Below the pieces are notes generated by a model. It saw nothing but the letters and a program-made list of their open reading frames with translations, was not told where the DNA came from and made no database searches. Shown here one piece after another: positions 37,044 to 46,092 of a stretch of DNA of 64,000 nt. How positions within the stretch are numbered: position 1 is the first letter of the stretch; every line of letters starts with the position of its first letter. The stretch spans positions 1,005,931-1,069,930 of the forward strand of contig CAWBGE010000017.1 in the NCBI GenBank assembly GCA_963788185.1, read 5' to 3'. The DNA comes from CAIWHR01 sp963788185 (GTDB lineage Bacteria; Pseudomonadota; Gammaproteobacteria; Burkholderiales; Casimicrobiaceae). A program made the position numbers and the translations under genes.

Positions 37044-37610
37044 CGCAATGCCGTAGCACGGTGGCCGAAGCTGCCGCTGCCGGCGCGGTGGGGTAACGAG
37101 TGGGCCCACTACCTCGCGCACGACTTTGGCTCGACGGCGCCGAGCGTGACCTAACTTGTCGCAAGGTTGCCGGGTTGCGAGGCGTTCGGCAAGTTCTATC
37201 CCCGCGACAGCTCGATCCTCATCGACGAGCTCGCGACGAACGAGCCCGGCTCCACGGCGAAGGGCATGGGCTACACGGTTCCCGTTTTAGCGGACGAGAT
37301 CAAGAGCATGTGCAAACGCTGGAAGGTCCCGGCGCTAGGCGTGGCCGATGATGCGATCTTCGCCAATAGCGGCTCGGGCGCTGGCTCGATCGCCGACGAG
37401 TTCCGGCGCGCGGGCGTGGCGTTCCGCCCGGCGAAGAAAGCTGACCGCGTGGGTGGCCGGAACGTCATGCGCCGGTTACTGAAGGACGCCGGCAAAGCAG
37501 ATGTGCCGGGACTCTACATCGCTCGCTCGTGCGAATACTTCTGGCAGCGCGAGCGCCAGCGGCAACGCGATCGCGTGGTTGAGCAGATCAAGGCGACCCT
37601 GCGGCGCTGA
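37044..37610 (+). pseudogene. Phage terminase large subunit remnant
   Basis: The frame from 37044 encodes ARWPKLPLPARWGNEWAHYL, then HDFGSTAPSVT, an in-frame TAA at 37152, and continues with LVARLPGCEAFGKFYPRDSS, ILIDELATNEPG and the RNase-H-like nuclease region (GVADDAIFANSGSGAG, FRPAKKADRVGGRNVMRRLL). This is the C-terminal half of a TerL packaging nuclease with a nonsense codon and no N-terminal ATPase. No other phage genes adjoin it, so it is a decayed prophage scrap. Confidence 0.75.
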
Positions 37611-38133
37611 CATTTCCTGAGGTAAGGCGGCGAGTGCCCCGCTCGGACCCAACCCCGCCAGCGGGTGCCCGCCTGACTCCGGAGGGGCGAGCCCGCACTA
37701 GCCCCGGCGCAGCATCGGCCGGGGCTTTTCACTCTTGGCATTGCGGGCCCACCGTCTCTCTCCGGCCACTTGCCGCCATTGCCCCGCCTCGCCGGGATGT
37801 CCGGTTACACGCATTCCTCCCGCCTGGGAACGTGGTTGCCGGGCAGATGCGGATGCACCTCGCTGCATTGGCTCTGCTGGAAACTGCGGTCGTCTGGCAC
37901 GACCAGACAGTGCCCGCCAGTGCGACGTGACCTCATCCTGCCTGTGGCTGCAGTGAAGCCTGGTCGGAGCACAACCCGCCTACCCGGACACGAGCGAGCA
38001 GTTGCGCTCGACCGTCACCACTGCCGCCCCCCCATGGCGGGGCGGAGCCAGTCATGGGCGCCCGGCCACGGTGCGTGGGCGATCGCCATCGGCGAGTCAC
38101 CTCCTGCGCGGTCCAGGGGCGGTCTGCGCTGAA
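37611..38133. other. Intergenic, only a terminator seen
   Basis: About 520 bases between the terminase scrap and gdhA with no convincing coding frame. A terminator hairpin (annotated separately) lies in the left half. The rest may be decayed phage or IS sequence. Confidence 0.5.
37700..37729 (+). terminator. Rho-independent terminator
   Basis: AGCCCCGG and CCGGGGCT form a perfect eight-pair GC-rich stem around an eleven-base loop, followed by TTTT. It points along the plus strand, downstream of the terminase remnant. Confidence 0.75.
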
Positions 38134-39483
38134 TCAGACCAGGCCCAGCGCAACCATCGGCTTTGCCACCAGGATGAATCCGGCGATGTTCGCCCCGATG
38201 ACGTAGTTACCCGGCGCGCCGAACTCCGCCGCCGTCTCGTAGGTCAGTGCGTGGATGCGCGTCATGATCTCGTCGAGCTTGTGCTCGGTGTACTCGTGTG
38301 TCCACGAGTCACGGCTCGCGTTCTGCTGCATCTCCAGCGCCGACGTGGCGACCCCGCCGGCATTGGCCGCCTTGCCCGGTCCGTAGGCGATGCCCGCGTC
38401 CAGGAACACGCGCACTCCCTCGGGCATCGTCGGCATATTGGCGCCTTCGCCGACGGCGATGCAGCCGTTCTTGACGAGCGTCGCGGCGTCCTTGCCGTTG
38501 ATCTCGTTCTGCGTCGCCGACGGCATCGCCACCTGGCAGGGAATATCCCAGATGTTCCCTCCGGCAAGGTAGTGCGCGTCCTTGTGGTGCTTGACGTAGT
38601 CGGCGATCCGGCGCCGCTCGACTTCCTTCAGCTGCTTCACGAGATCCAGGTCGATCCCCTTGTCGTGGCGTACGACGCCGTGCGAGTCCGAGCAGGCAAT
38701 CACCCTGGCACCTTGCTTCATCAACTGCTCGATCGTATAGATAGCAACATTGCCGGAGCCGGAAACAACGCAGGTCTTGCCCTCCAGCGTGTCCTTGCGA
38801 GCCTTGAGCATCTCGCGGACGAAGTAGGTGGTGCCGTAGCCGGTGGCTTCCTTGCGCACCAGCGAGCCACCCCAGCCGATGCCTTTGCCGGTGAGGACCC
38901 CGGACTCGTATTTGTTGGTGATGCGTTTGTATTGGCCAAACAGATAGCCGATCTCACGGCCCCCGACGCCGATGTCGCCGGCGGGCACGTCGACGTACTC
39001 GCCCAGATGGCGGTAGAGCTCGGTCATGAAGCTCTGGCAGAAGCGCATGACCTCGTTATCCGACTTACCCTTGGGATCGAAGTCGGATCCGCCTTTGCCA
39101 CCACCGATCGGCATCCCGGTCAGCGCGTTCTTGAACAACTGCTCGAAACCCAGAAACTTGATGATGCCGAGATAGACCGATGGGTGGAAACGCAGCCCTC
39201 CCTTGTAGGGGCCGATCGCGCTGTTGAATTGCACGCGGAAACCGCGATTGATCTGGACCTCTCCGCGGTCGTCCTGCCAGGGTACGCGGAAGATGATCTG
39301 GCGCTCAGGCTCGCAGATCCGCTCGATGATCTTCTGCTCGGCAAACTCCGGGTACTTGACCAGGACGGGGCTCAGCGATTCGAGCACTTCTTTCACTGCC
39401 TGGTGGAACTCGTTTTCCCCGGGATTGCGAGCGATGACCTGCTGATAGATGGCTTCGGTCTTTTCAGAGAGTACGGCAGTCAT
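38134..39483 (-). CDS. gdhA: NADP-specific glutamate dehydrogenase
   Basis: 449 residues, normal for the hexameric biosynthetic GDH. It reductively aminates 2-oxoglutarate with ammonium to glutamate. GGLRFHPSVYLGIIKFLGFE, the active-site lysine loop LTGMPIGGGKGGSDFDPKGK and the cofactor fold VVSGSGNVAIYTIEQL are all present. The C-terminal ANAGGVATSALEMQQNA matches the standard NADP-type enzyme. It stands alone in its operon. Confidence 0.96.
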   Translation of the reverse strand: MTAVLSEKTEAIYQQVIARNPGENEFHQAVKEVLESLSPVLVKYPEFAEQKIIERICEPERQIIFRVPWQDDRGEVQINRGFRVQFNSAIGPYKGGLRFHPSVYLGIIKFLGFEQLFKNALTGMPIGGGKGGSDFDPKGKSDNEVMRFCQSFMTELYRHLGEYVDVPAGDIGVGGREIGYLFGQYKRITNKYESGVLTGKGIGWGGSLVRKEATGYGTTYFVREMLKARKDTLEGKTCVVSGSGNVAIYTIEQLMKQGARVIACSDSHGVVRHDKGIDLDLVKQLKEVERRRIADYVKHHKDAHYLAGGNIWDIPCQVAMPSATQNEINGKDAATLVKNGCIAVGEGANMPTMPEGVRVFLDAGIAYGPGKAANAGGVATSALEMQQNASRDSWTHEYTEHKLDEIMTRIHALTYETAAEFGAPGNYVIGANIAGFILVAKPMVALGLV

Positions 39484-40174
39484 GGTTTCCTCGTGCTGTG
39501 AAAATCACCGCCAATATCCGCCCCAGAGTGGTGCATTCGTTTGCGCTGAATCAAAGTAACTGCGCGCCGGGAGGAAAAAGGCACGACTATAGTGCGTTCT
39601 TTTTCAATATTGGTGCGTCTTTCAGCTAAGGAGTGTCTGGATAAATGCCTTAGATTCTGTTCAAGCGTCACGCGAATTGGGTCGGTCCCTGATGGCGGCG
39701 ATGACGCACCCTAGGGCAACCGATCGTTGGCGAACCTCGCGCGCGGCCAGAGCGTTCGGAGGCGCGACCGGATTTGAAGATGGCAAAGCAGACCGATAGC
39801 CCGTCATGCCCGGTGTCTGGAAATTCCTCAACATTGCTCCAATCCCCGGGTTCAGCAGAAGACTTCCCGCCAAATCCGACACTGGTCGCTCGCCCTCGCC
39901 ACGTTGCAGCCGCTGGTCACATCAACGCCACAGGCTGCTCAGGGTCGTTCTGCGCCCGGCGAATCAACGCTACCGGCGCGGTCCGGCCTTCGGCCTCCTT
40001 GGCGCGAGTTCATGGGCGATCGCACTTGCGGTTCGACTACCGACCCGCGCGCCAAACGCAGGACACGCAGGGCGCGTTGGCCGACCTGATGATGCTCGCC
40101 GACGAGCTGCTGCGGCTGCGCGAACGCACCGGGCGCGCCCGGCCAGACGTGGTGACCTGAGCTACACTCGCCGG
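39484..40174. other. Long intergenic region, no well-supported gene
   Basis: About 690 bases between divergent gdhA and the MFS gene. The left 150 bases should contain the gdhA promoter; a GACGCACCAATATTG stretch read on the minus strand resembles half of an NtrC site, too weak to call. At the right end a plus-strand frame ends in a helical LADLMMLADELLRLRERTGR segment, which might be the tail of a decayed gene. Confidence 0.4.
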
Positions 40175-41368
40175 ATGACTTTCGAAGTGACCGACGCGGT
40201 GCTGCCGGGCGCCGCGCTCGCCGAGCCGTGCGACGCACGGACCCTCTCCGCCGCCGTGTGGGCCACGCGCATCCAGTTCGCAGCGCTCGGTATGCTGGGT
40301 GGTGCTTGGGGCGTGCACATCCCGTCGGTCAAGACGCAGTACGCGCTCGGCGAGGCCATGCTCTCCACCGTGCTGCTCGCGGCCGCCACCGGCGCGGTGG
40401 TCTCGCTGTTCGGCGCCGGCCGGCTGATCGGGCGTCTGGGCGCCCGCAATGCCTGCGCGCTGGCGGCCCCAGTGATGGGCGTGTTGCTCGCGCTCGCGCT
40501 GGTTTGGGGCACCCTCTGGCTGCTGCTGCCGGCGATGCTGCTGTTCGGCATGGCGATGAGCCTGTTCGACGTGGCGATCAACACCGAAGGGACCGCGCTC
40601 GAGAGCCTGTCGGGCCGCACGGTGATGAGCAACCTGCACGCGATGTTCAGCGTCGGTGCGATGGCAGGCGCGGCGTCTACCGGTGCGCTTCTGCGTGCGG
40701 GCGTCGATCCGCGGGTGCAGCTCGCAACGATCGGCATCGCCACGGCGCTGGTCGTCATGCTGGCCGCGCGCTGGATGCTCGCGGTGCAGCCTGCGCCTGC
40801 CGACGACGAACCGCAGCGGCACTTCGCCTGGCCACGGGGCATGCTGCTCGTGATCGGGCTGATGATCCTTGCCGGCATGAGCGCCGAGGGCGTGATGTAC
40901 GACTGGTGCGTGCTCTACCTCAAGCAGGAGGTGCACCTCAGCCAGCACGTGGCAGCGATGGGCTACGCCGCCTTCACCGCCGCGATGGCGGTGGCGCGTT
41001 TCGGCGGTGACGCACTGCGCGCCCGCTACATCGAGCGCGACCTGCTGCGTGCGAGCGCCGGCTTGTCGGCCGTGGCAATGACGGTGGTACTGGCGAGCGG
41101 CAACGCGGTGGTGTCCATCGTCGGCTACGCGCTCGTCGGCGCGGGCTTGGCACCGGTGGTGCCGATCCTCTACAACGCCGCCACGCGTGTGCCCGGCACG
41201 AGCCGCGCAGCCGCGATCGCTGCAGTGTCGTCGATCGGCTACGCGGGTTTCATGATCGGCCCGCCGCTGATCGGCGGCTTGGCACAGGCGCTCTCGCTGA
41301 CGGCGGCGATGTGGGTCGTGGTGCTCACGTCGGCGCTGCTGGCAATCGGCGCGCGCAAGGTGGGCTGA
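40175..41368 (+). CDS. MFS transporter
   Basis: 397 residues with about twelve hydrophobic segments. After a 30-residue N-terminus come IQFAALGMLGGAWGVHIPSV, the loop-2 GRLIGRLGARNA (motif-A-like), AMLLFGMAMSLFDVAINTEG and NLHAMFSVGAMAGAA, characteristic of the YbjJ/fucose-permease-like MFS subgroup. It is an inner-membrane secondary transporter; the substrate is unknown. The start at 40175 is the first ATG with the family-like N-terminus. Confidence 0.85.
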   Translation: MTFEVTDAVLPGAALAEPCDARTLSAAVWATRIQFAALGMLGGAWGVHIPSVKTQYALGEAMLSTVLLAAATGAVVSLFGAGRLIGRLGARNACALAAPVMGVLLALALVWGTLWLLLPAMLLFGMAMSLFDVAINTEGTALESLSGRTVMSNLHAMFSVGAMAGAASTGALLRAGVDPRVQLATIGIATALVVMLAARWMLAVQPAPADDEPQRHFAWPRGMLLVIGLMILAGMSAEGVMYDWCVLYLKQEVHLSQHVAAMGYAAFTAAMAVARFGGDALRARYIERDLLRASAGLSAVAMTVVLASGNAVVSIVGYALVGAGLAPVVPILYNAATRVPGTSRAAAIAAVSSIGYAGFMIGPPLIGGLAQALSLTAAMWVVVLTSALLAIGARKVG

Positions 41369-41445
41369 ACGTACGCGGGCCACCCGAAACGATGGGCCTG
41401 GCTCGCCATTGCTCGCTATGCGCCGACATGAAGGGGTCGCTGCCC

Positions 41446-41481
41446 GGCCATCATGGAAACATGCTTTTTATGGAAAGTGCC
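41446..41481 (+). repeat. Left terminal inverted repeat of the RIT element
   Basis: GGCCATCATGGAAA, three variable bases, GCTTTTTATGGAAAG, one variable base, GCC. It pairs with the right repeat at all but four positions. Confidence 0.9.
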
Positions 41482-41548
41482 TCCGTGCGGGAGCACGCCG
41501 CTACTTGGAAAGCTGGCAGCGGCGGCGCCCTCGAGCTTTGCATAAAAA

Positions 41549-42565
41549 TCACAGTGTCGTGAGGAAATGCAGCAGCGAGTCTGGAGGCCGGTAGCGGACG
41601 GTCTTCGCTTTGGGGTCCTGCAGCTTGGCCAGGGTGCGCTGTTTCATCGCGAGGTCGAGCTCGACGTACATGTGGGTCGTTGTCGGACGCTCATGGCCGA
41701 GCCACAGTGCGATGTTCTCGAGGTCGATGCCCGACTGCAGCATATGCATGGCCGTCGTGTGTCGGATGCTGTGAGGCGAAATTCGCCGCTTCGCCAGGTC
41801 AGGATGGACGCTTGCTGCTGACCGCACTGCCAGCCTGAGCCGTTGCGCCACATTGACCCGGGTCATCACTTGGCCATCCCGATTGGGAAGCAGCGGTGAG
41901 GTGGACGTCAGATGCGGATTGAGCCGCAACCACGCCCGAATCTCTCGGACCGTGGAGGGCCACAGCGAGACTGCGCGTTGCTTGCGTCCCTTGCCGCGAA
42001 GATGCACGTAAGCCACGCCATCGAGTATCAAGTCGCCGACGCGCAGATCGATGATTTCGGACACGCGTGCGCCGGTGTTATAGAGCATGCCCAGCAGCAG
42101 ATGGTCACGCTGACTGGTCCAGGTGGCCCCCGGTGTACCGATCACTGCCAGCATTTCCGTGCGGGTCATAAAGCCCAGCATCGTGCGTTCGAAGCGCTTC
42201 ATCGGCACGCCGAGCGCGCATTCGACGATGTGCAGCGACGATACGTCGCGACGGCTGGCGAATTTCAGGAAGGCCCGCAGCGCCGCCAGCCGGTTATTGC
42301 GGCTGCGCACGCTGTTATGCCGTTCCTTCTCCAAATGATCCAGGAAGGCCAGAATCAAATCCGGGGTGATATCGGCGAGGCTGAGCGAGCACGGCAGCTT
42401 GCGCAGGTGCTTCTGCGCGAAGGCCAGGAACAGCACAAAGGCATCCCGATACGTTGCCACCGTGCGGGGGCTCATCGCCCGCTGCTCGACCAGGTGCTGG
42501 GTGAAGAACGCCTGCACGAGCGCGGCGAACGAGGGAGCCGGTGCCGAAGCAGGTGGGCTATTCAT
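41549..42565 (-). CDS. Tyrosine recombinase, third gene of the RIT trio
   Basis: 338 residues. The N-terminal SAM-like core-binding domain (SPRTVATYRDAFVLFLAFAQ) is followed by the catalytic domain with Arg (NTGARVSEIIDLR), Lys in the beta-hairpin (RGKGRKQRAV), HxxR (ISPHSIRHTTAM), the second His (LGHERPTTT) and the Tyr nucleophile (THMYVELD). All residues needed for DNA strand exchange are present. Its start overlaps the end of the middle recombinase gene by eight bases, so the trio is translationally coupled. Confidence 0.92.
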   Translation of the reverse strand: MNSPPASAPAPSFAALVQAFFTQHLVEQRAMSPRTVATYRDAFVLFLAFAQKHLRKLPCSLSLADITPDLILAFLDHLEKERHNSVRSRNNRLAALRAFLKFASRRDVSSLHIVECALGVPMKRFERTMLGFMTRTEMLAVIGTPGATWTSQRDHLLLGMLYNTGARVSEIIDLRVGDLILDGVAYVHLRGKGRKQRAVSLWPSTVREIRAWLRLNPHLTSTSPLLPNRDGQVMTRVNVAQRLRLAVRSAASVHPDLAKRRISPHSIRHTTAMHMLQSGIDLENIALWLGHERPTTTHMYVELDLAMKQRTLAKLQDPKAKTVRYRPPDSLLHFLTTL

Positions 42566-43529
42566 GCTCCACCTCCTGGCGCACGTAGCGCTCGAACTTC
42601 GCGGCGCAGAGTGCCATGAGCTCCGGCACGCCGGTGAGATACCAGTAGGTATTGGAGATCTTGGCGTGGCCCAGATAGGTGGATAAGGCCAGCATCGCGC
42701 GGTCGATGTCGACGCCCTGCTCCTGCCAGAGGATCACCCGGGTCACGGCGAAGCTGTGCCGGAGATCGTGGATGCGCGGCCCGTCATGGGCGCCGCGATT
42801 GATCCAGCCCAGGCGGCGGCGCAGCTCGTCGAACACCCGGTGTACCTGGCGCTCGCTCAGCGGCTTGCCGAGCAGTCTGCCGCGAGTGCTCACAAAGAAC
42901 GGCCTCTTCGCTGCAACGGGGACGAAACGATGGCGCAGGTCTCGATAGCGCGCCAGGGCCTCGACCGTGCTCGGATGCAGCGGCAGCTCGCGCGACTTCG
43001 CGAATTTGGTGCGCCGCACGGTGAGCAGGCCCAGCGTCAGGTCCACATCCGAGTCGAGAAGGTGGAGGGCCTCCGATACGCGAAGGCCGGTGGCGGCGAT
43101 CAGGCCGAACAGCGCTTCATACGTGGCCGGCCGCAAGCCGCCGCGTGGCGCTAGGCCGCGAGCGGCGGCGAGCAGGGCGACGATCTCCTGAGGAGCGTAG
43201 ATGTGTGGCGTCAGCCGCCCCGGGATGGTGCCGAAGATTGCTTCATCGGGCACTTCGGTGCGCGGCTCAAACTGCTGCAGGTAGCGTGCGAACGGGCGTA
43301 GCAGCTTGAGCCGGCGCGCCCAGGTCGCCGGGGTCTTGCGCTGCCACTTATCGCGCCGGGCCCAGTCGGCCATCAGCTCCACGGTCAGCGGCCCTTGCCA
43401 GCGCAGGCGGTCGACGTAGCGGGCGAAGTTCTTCAAAGTCCGGTCTGGCTTTCTTAGCGCAAACCCCAGATGGCGGCGCTCCTGCAGGAAATCCTCGACG
43501 CGGGACAGGATCGACACCGGCGCGCTCAT
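42558..43529 (-). CDS. Tyrosine recombinase, middle gene of the RIT trio
   Basis: 323 residues from the ATG of MSAPVSILSRVEDF, overlapping the upstream stop (ATGA). Catalytic features: Arg in AATGLRVSEALHL, Lys in RRTKFAKSREL, HDLRHSFAV, the second His in LGHAKISNT and Tyr in YWYLTG. The N-terminal part is a core-binding domain (FALRKPDRTLKNFARYVDRL). It works with its two neighbours in movement of the RIT element. Confidence 0.92.
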   Translation of the reverse strand: MSAPVSILSRVEDFLQERRHLGFALRKPDRTLKNFARYVDRLRWQGPLTVELMADWARRDKWQRKTPATWARRLKLLRPFARYLQQFEPRTEVPDEAIFGTIPGRLTPHIYAPQEIVALLAAARGLAPRGGLRPATYEALFGLIAATGLRVSEALHLLDSDVDLTLGLLTVRRTKFAKSRELPLHPSTVEALARYRDLRHRFVPVAAKRPFFVSTRGRLLGKPLSERQVHRVFDELRRRLGWINRGAHDGPRIHDLRHSFAVTRVILWQEQGVDIDRAMLALSTYLGHAKISNTYWYLTGVPELMALCAAKFERYVRQEVEHE

Positions 43530-44776
43530 GACACACTCCCGGGCCAGGGCAATGCCACTGCGCTCAGATTGCGATGGTCGAGCTTGGCGTAGATCAACGA
43601 GGTATTGAGCGAGCGGTGACGCAGGACATCGGCGACTTCCTTGAGCGAGCTGCCGCGCTCCAGCAGCTGGCGGACAAAGGTGTGGCGCAGGGCGTGGACG
43701 CGGCCATGGGCGATCCCGATGCGATGGTAGGCATCGCGCACGATCCGATGTACGGCGTAGGCGCTGATGGGCACGTCCCGCGGCGCGACATGGCGCACAA
43801 ACACGGACCGGTTGGCACTCGTCGGACGCTCGAAACGCAGGTAATCGACGATGGCGCGGCCGGTCGCCGGTGGCAGCGGCAGGATGTCCTCGCGGCGCGA
43901 TTTGGTACGGCGCAGCGTCACGGTCCCGGCATGCCAGTCGATGTCGTCGAGACTGAGCTTGGCGATTTCGCCGACGCGCAAACCCAGATCCAGCGCGCAG
44001 CGCACCATGGCATAGCCGCGCCGGTACGATGGCACCTGCGGCGTGAATGAAGCCAGCAGGCGGTCGACCTCGGTGCGGGTGAGCGAGCGTGGCAACGATG
44101 CAAGGCTCCACTGCGCCGGTGTCGCGATGACCCCGGTCAGCGTATGCACCGGATCACCGCAGGTGGCCCGGAAGCGGAAATAGGCACGCAGCGCCGAGGC
44201 CCGTGCCCGGGCATTGGCAACACTGGGGCGCTTGCTCGGGGAAGCGATAAAGCGCCGAACGTCCGCTGGCTGCAGTGCCGAGATGACGATCGGCTGATCG
44301 CCGAAGCAAGACTGCAAGAAACGCCGGGCGATCCCAATTCGAACACGGCGCGTGCCCTCGCAGAGCCCTCGCGCACATCGCATGTGCTCATCGAAGCGGC
44401 ACAACTCTTCCGCTACGGGGCCGGTCTTCGTCACGGGCGCTGGAACAACACCCTGATCCCGCAGAACCCGCAATAGCAAGTGGCAGCCGGCACTGAGATC
44501 GCGACGGTTGCGATGTGCCGGCGGCGGACAGTCGCAGCGTGGCAGATGGCGACCAAGGAACCGCTGAATCACCGCCTCGTCGAGGCGCTCGACTGTAAGC
44601 CGGGACCGACTCATCCAGCGCGCGAAATGCGCGATGGAGTCGACGTGATCCGCAGCCGTGCGGCACGAGTAACCATCTCGCACCAAGCGCTCGACGAACG
44701 TCTCAATATGCGGGGCAAGCTCGCTGGCAGCAAACCAGCCTCTGAGGCTGGGTGATACGAGGAACGAAGCATTCAT
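43526..44776 (-). CDS. Tyrosine recombinase, first gene of the RIT trio
   Basis: 416 residues from the ATG of MNASFLVSPSLRG; a longer reading frame upstream runs into the terminal repeat and is unlikely. It is the largest of the three, with an extended N-terminal domain (VERLVRDGYSCRTAADHVDS). Catalytic residues: Arg (LDLGLRVGEIAKL), Lys (RRTKSRREDI), HALRHTFVR, second His (LRHRSLNTS) and Tyr (LIYAKLDH). It leads the overlapping operon. Confidence 0.92.
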   Translation of the reverse strand: MNASFLVSPSLRGWFAASELAPHIETFVERLVRDGYSCRTAADHVDSIAHFARWMSRSRLTVERLDEAVIQRFLGRHLPRCDCPPPAHRNRRDLSAGCHLLLRVLRDQGVVPAPVTKTGPVAEELCRFDEHMRCARGLCEGTRRVRIGIARRFLQSCFGDQPIVISALQPADVRRFIASPSKRPSVANARARASALRAYFRFRATCGDPVHTLTGVIATPAQWSLASLPRSLTRTEVDRLLASFTPQVPSYRRGYAMVRCALDLGLRVGEIAKLSLDDIDWHAGTVTLRRTKSRREDILPLPPATGRAIVDYLRFERPTSANRSVFVRHVAPRDVPISAYAVHRIVRDAYHRIGIAHGRVHALRHTFVRQLLERGSSLKEVADVLRHRSLNTSLIYAKLDHRNLSAVALPWPGSVS

Positions 44777-44884
44777 GGCGGCCCTCCTGGAGTGGGTGGA
44801 CCCTCCAGAGAACCGCATTTTTATGTAAAGCGCACCCCATACCGATGCCGCCAACTCAACCACGGAATGTCGAAGCTAAATCAC

Positions 44885-44946
44885 GGCGCTTTCCATAAAA
44901 AGCTTCTTTCCATGATGGCCGTTATGGAAATATTTCCATAACGGCC
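44885..44946. repeat. Right terminal inverted repeat of the RIT element with 30-bp palindrome
   Basis: 44885-44920 is the inverted partner of the left terminal repeat. Its last four bases start a perfect 30-base palindrome, 44917-44946 (GGCCGTTATGGAAAT and its complement). The palindrome repeats the TTATGGAAA core of the terminal repeat, so the end has three copies of this core in alternating orientation. Confidence 0.88.
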
Positions 44947-45199
44947 AACCCCGGCCGTCCGCAGTTGCCGCGGAAATTTCCAGTGAGCAGTCGTTCGTGC
45001 AACGAAAACTTGGAATTCTCGCGCCAAGAATACCCCTACGTCTGGCGGTTATCGACCTCGCGCCGCCCGCCCGATCTTCCCGGCGGCCGGCCTGCGTCAA
45101 CTCGTGATACGCTGCCTCGGCAAGCACCTCGTGGCGTTGGTCCACCTATGACGCGCGTTCGCCGTCTGACTATCGTTCCACTTTCGATTGGATAAGACG

Positions 45200-45664
45200 A
45201 TGAGGCACCTGCTAACTGTCACCAGCCTAGTGGTTGCGCTCACCTGTCAGGCGGCCGACCCCATTTACAACGAAAGCGCGGACGCAAAGGCGGAAGTTAG
45301 GCAGGCGCTCGCCCAAGCGGCCACTACGGGTGTGCCGTTACTCGTCATCTTCGGTGCCAACTGGTGCGGAGACTGCAAGATTCTCGACATGGCCCTCAAG
45401 CAGGGCGTCAGCGCGCCGCTCGTCGCCAAAGAGTTCAAGGTAGTCAAGGTCAACGTTGGCCGATTCGACCGCAACGTCGATATTGCGCAGTCCTATGGTG
45501 TGCCGCTCAAGAACGGGATTCCCGCGGTGGTCATCCTCTCACCGATGAACCAGGTCCTCTACGTAACACGCGAAGGTGAGCTTGCCGATGCGGGGAACAT
45601 GGGCGATAACGGCATCTACGAGTTCTTCAGGAAAGTGACCCCAGGACTCAAGGCCAAGTCCTGA
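45200..45664 (+). CDS. Thioredoxin-fold exported protein
   Basis: 154 residues; a TTG twelve bases upstream is also in frame. A signal peptide (LLTVTSLVVALTCQAAD) precedes a thioredoxin domain with the active site ANWCGDCKILD (a CGDC redox pair) and the cis-Pro loop GIPAVVILSP. It is a periplasmic thiol-disulfide reductase or thioredoxin-like protein of the Thioredoxin_7 type. It lies just outside the RIT element and probably belongs to the original chromosome. Confidence 0.85.
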   Translation: MRHLLTVTSLVVALTCQAADPIYNESADAKAEVRQALAQAATTGVPLLVIFGANWCGDCKILDMALKQGVSAPLVAKEFKVVKVNVGRFDRNVDIAQSYGVPLKNGIPAVVILSPMNQVLYVTREGELADAGNMGDNGIYEFFRKVTPGLKAKS

Positions 45665-45818
45665 ATTGTGGAGGAGATGTGCCGGCACCCAGGATGCCTT
45701 CTATCTAGGGTAGCCTCCGCAAGGTCTCGCTAACTGCGACCGTAGAGGATCAACCCGCTTGCGTTCGTACTCAACCGTCGCTGACCAGCCATCTGCCGTC
45801 GTTCACGGCCGGCCGTAC
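45665..45818. other. Intergenic left of the IS1111-type element, no gene seen
   Basis: Spacer between the thioredoxin-like gene and the insertion sequence. No coding frame or hairpin stands out. Confidence 0.4.
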
Positions 45819-45830
45819 ATGGACGCCCCC

Positions 45831-46092
45831 GGTTTGCCAAGCTTTCAGTTGGTGATGGCTGGTAGGAACAGATTGCACCCGTACATTCGGACTTTTTTCG
45901 CGGCATCCTGCCGCTGTCCCTGATGGGATTGGCTGGTTGGCTCCCGATCGCTTACGCGCACTCGCGGTGCTTCGGCCGTTTTGGGTTTGGCCAACCAAGG
46001 TCTGACCTGTTTGCCATCATTGCGTGATCGCCTGAGCAATCGGTGGGTCGATTCTCCCTGTCGGGTTGATTGTTGACGTTCGGTGGTCGCGG
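45831..46092 (-). ncRNA. Putative seekRNA/bridge RNA region of the IS1111-type element
   Basis: A 262-base noncoding stretch lies downstream of the transposase stop, inside the element. In IS1111-type elements the guide RNA that selects the target is encoded in this position. I infer it from location only and have not derived a fold; short frames within it have no similarity. Confidence 0.45.

Larger units (their letters stand above)
41446..44920. mobile_element. RIT element (recombinase in trio)
   Basis: Three overlapping tyrosine recombinase genes on the minus strand are bounded by 36-base terminal inverted repeats (41446-41481 and 44885-44920) that match at 32 of 36 positions, starting GGCCATCATGGAAA. 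Subterminal inverted repeats GCTTTRCATAAAAAT lie inside them (41535-41549 and 44817-44831). This is the structure described for RIT elements, and the copy looks complete. A 30-base perfect palindrome abuts the right end. Confidence 0.9.

Noticed and set aside
39590..39660. Possible NtrC-type site upstream of gdhA
   Set aside because: Only one half-site (GCACCA) is convincing and no sigma-54 promoter accompanies it.
39774..40160. A 128-codon plus-strand frame before the MFS gene
   Set aside because: Only the last 40 residues look protein-like and there is no ribosome site or known family; kept as a note in the intergenic entry.
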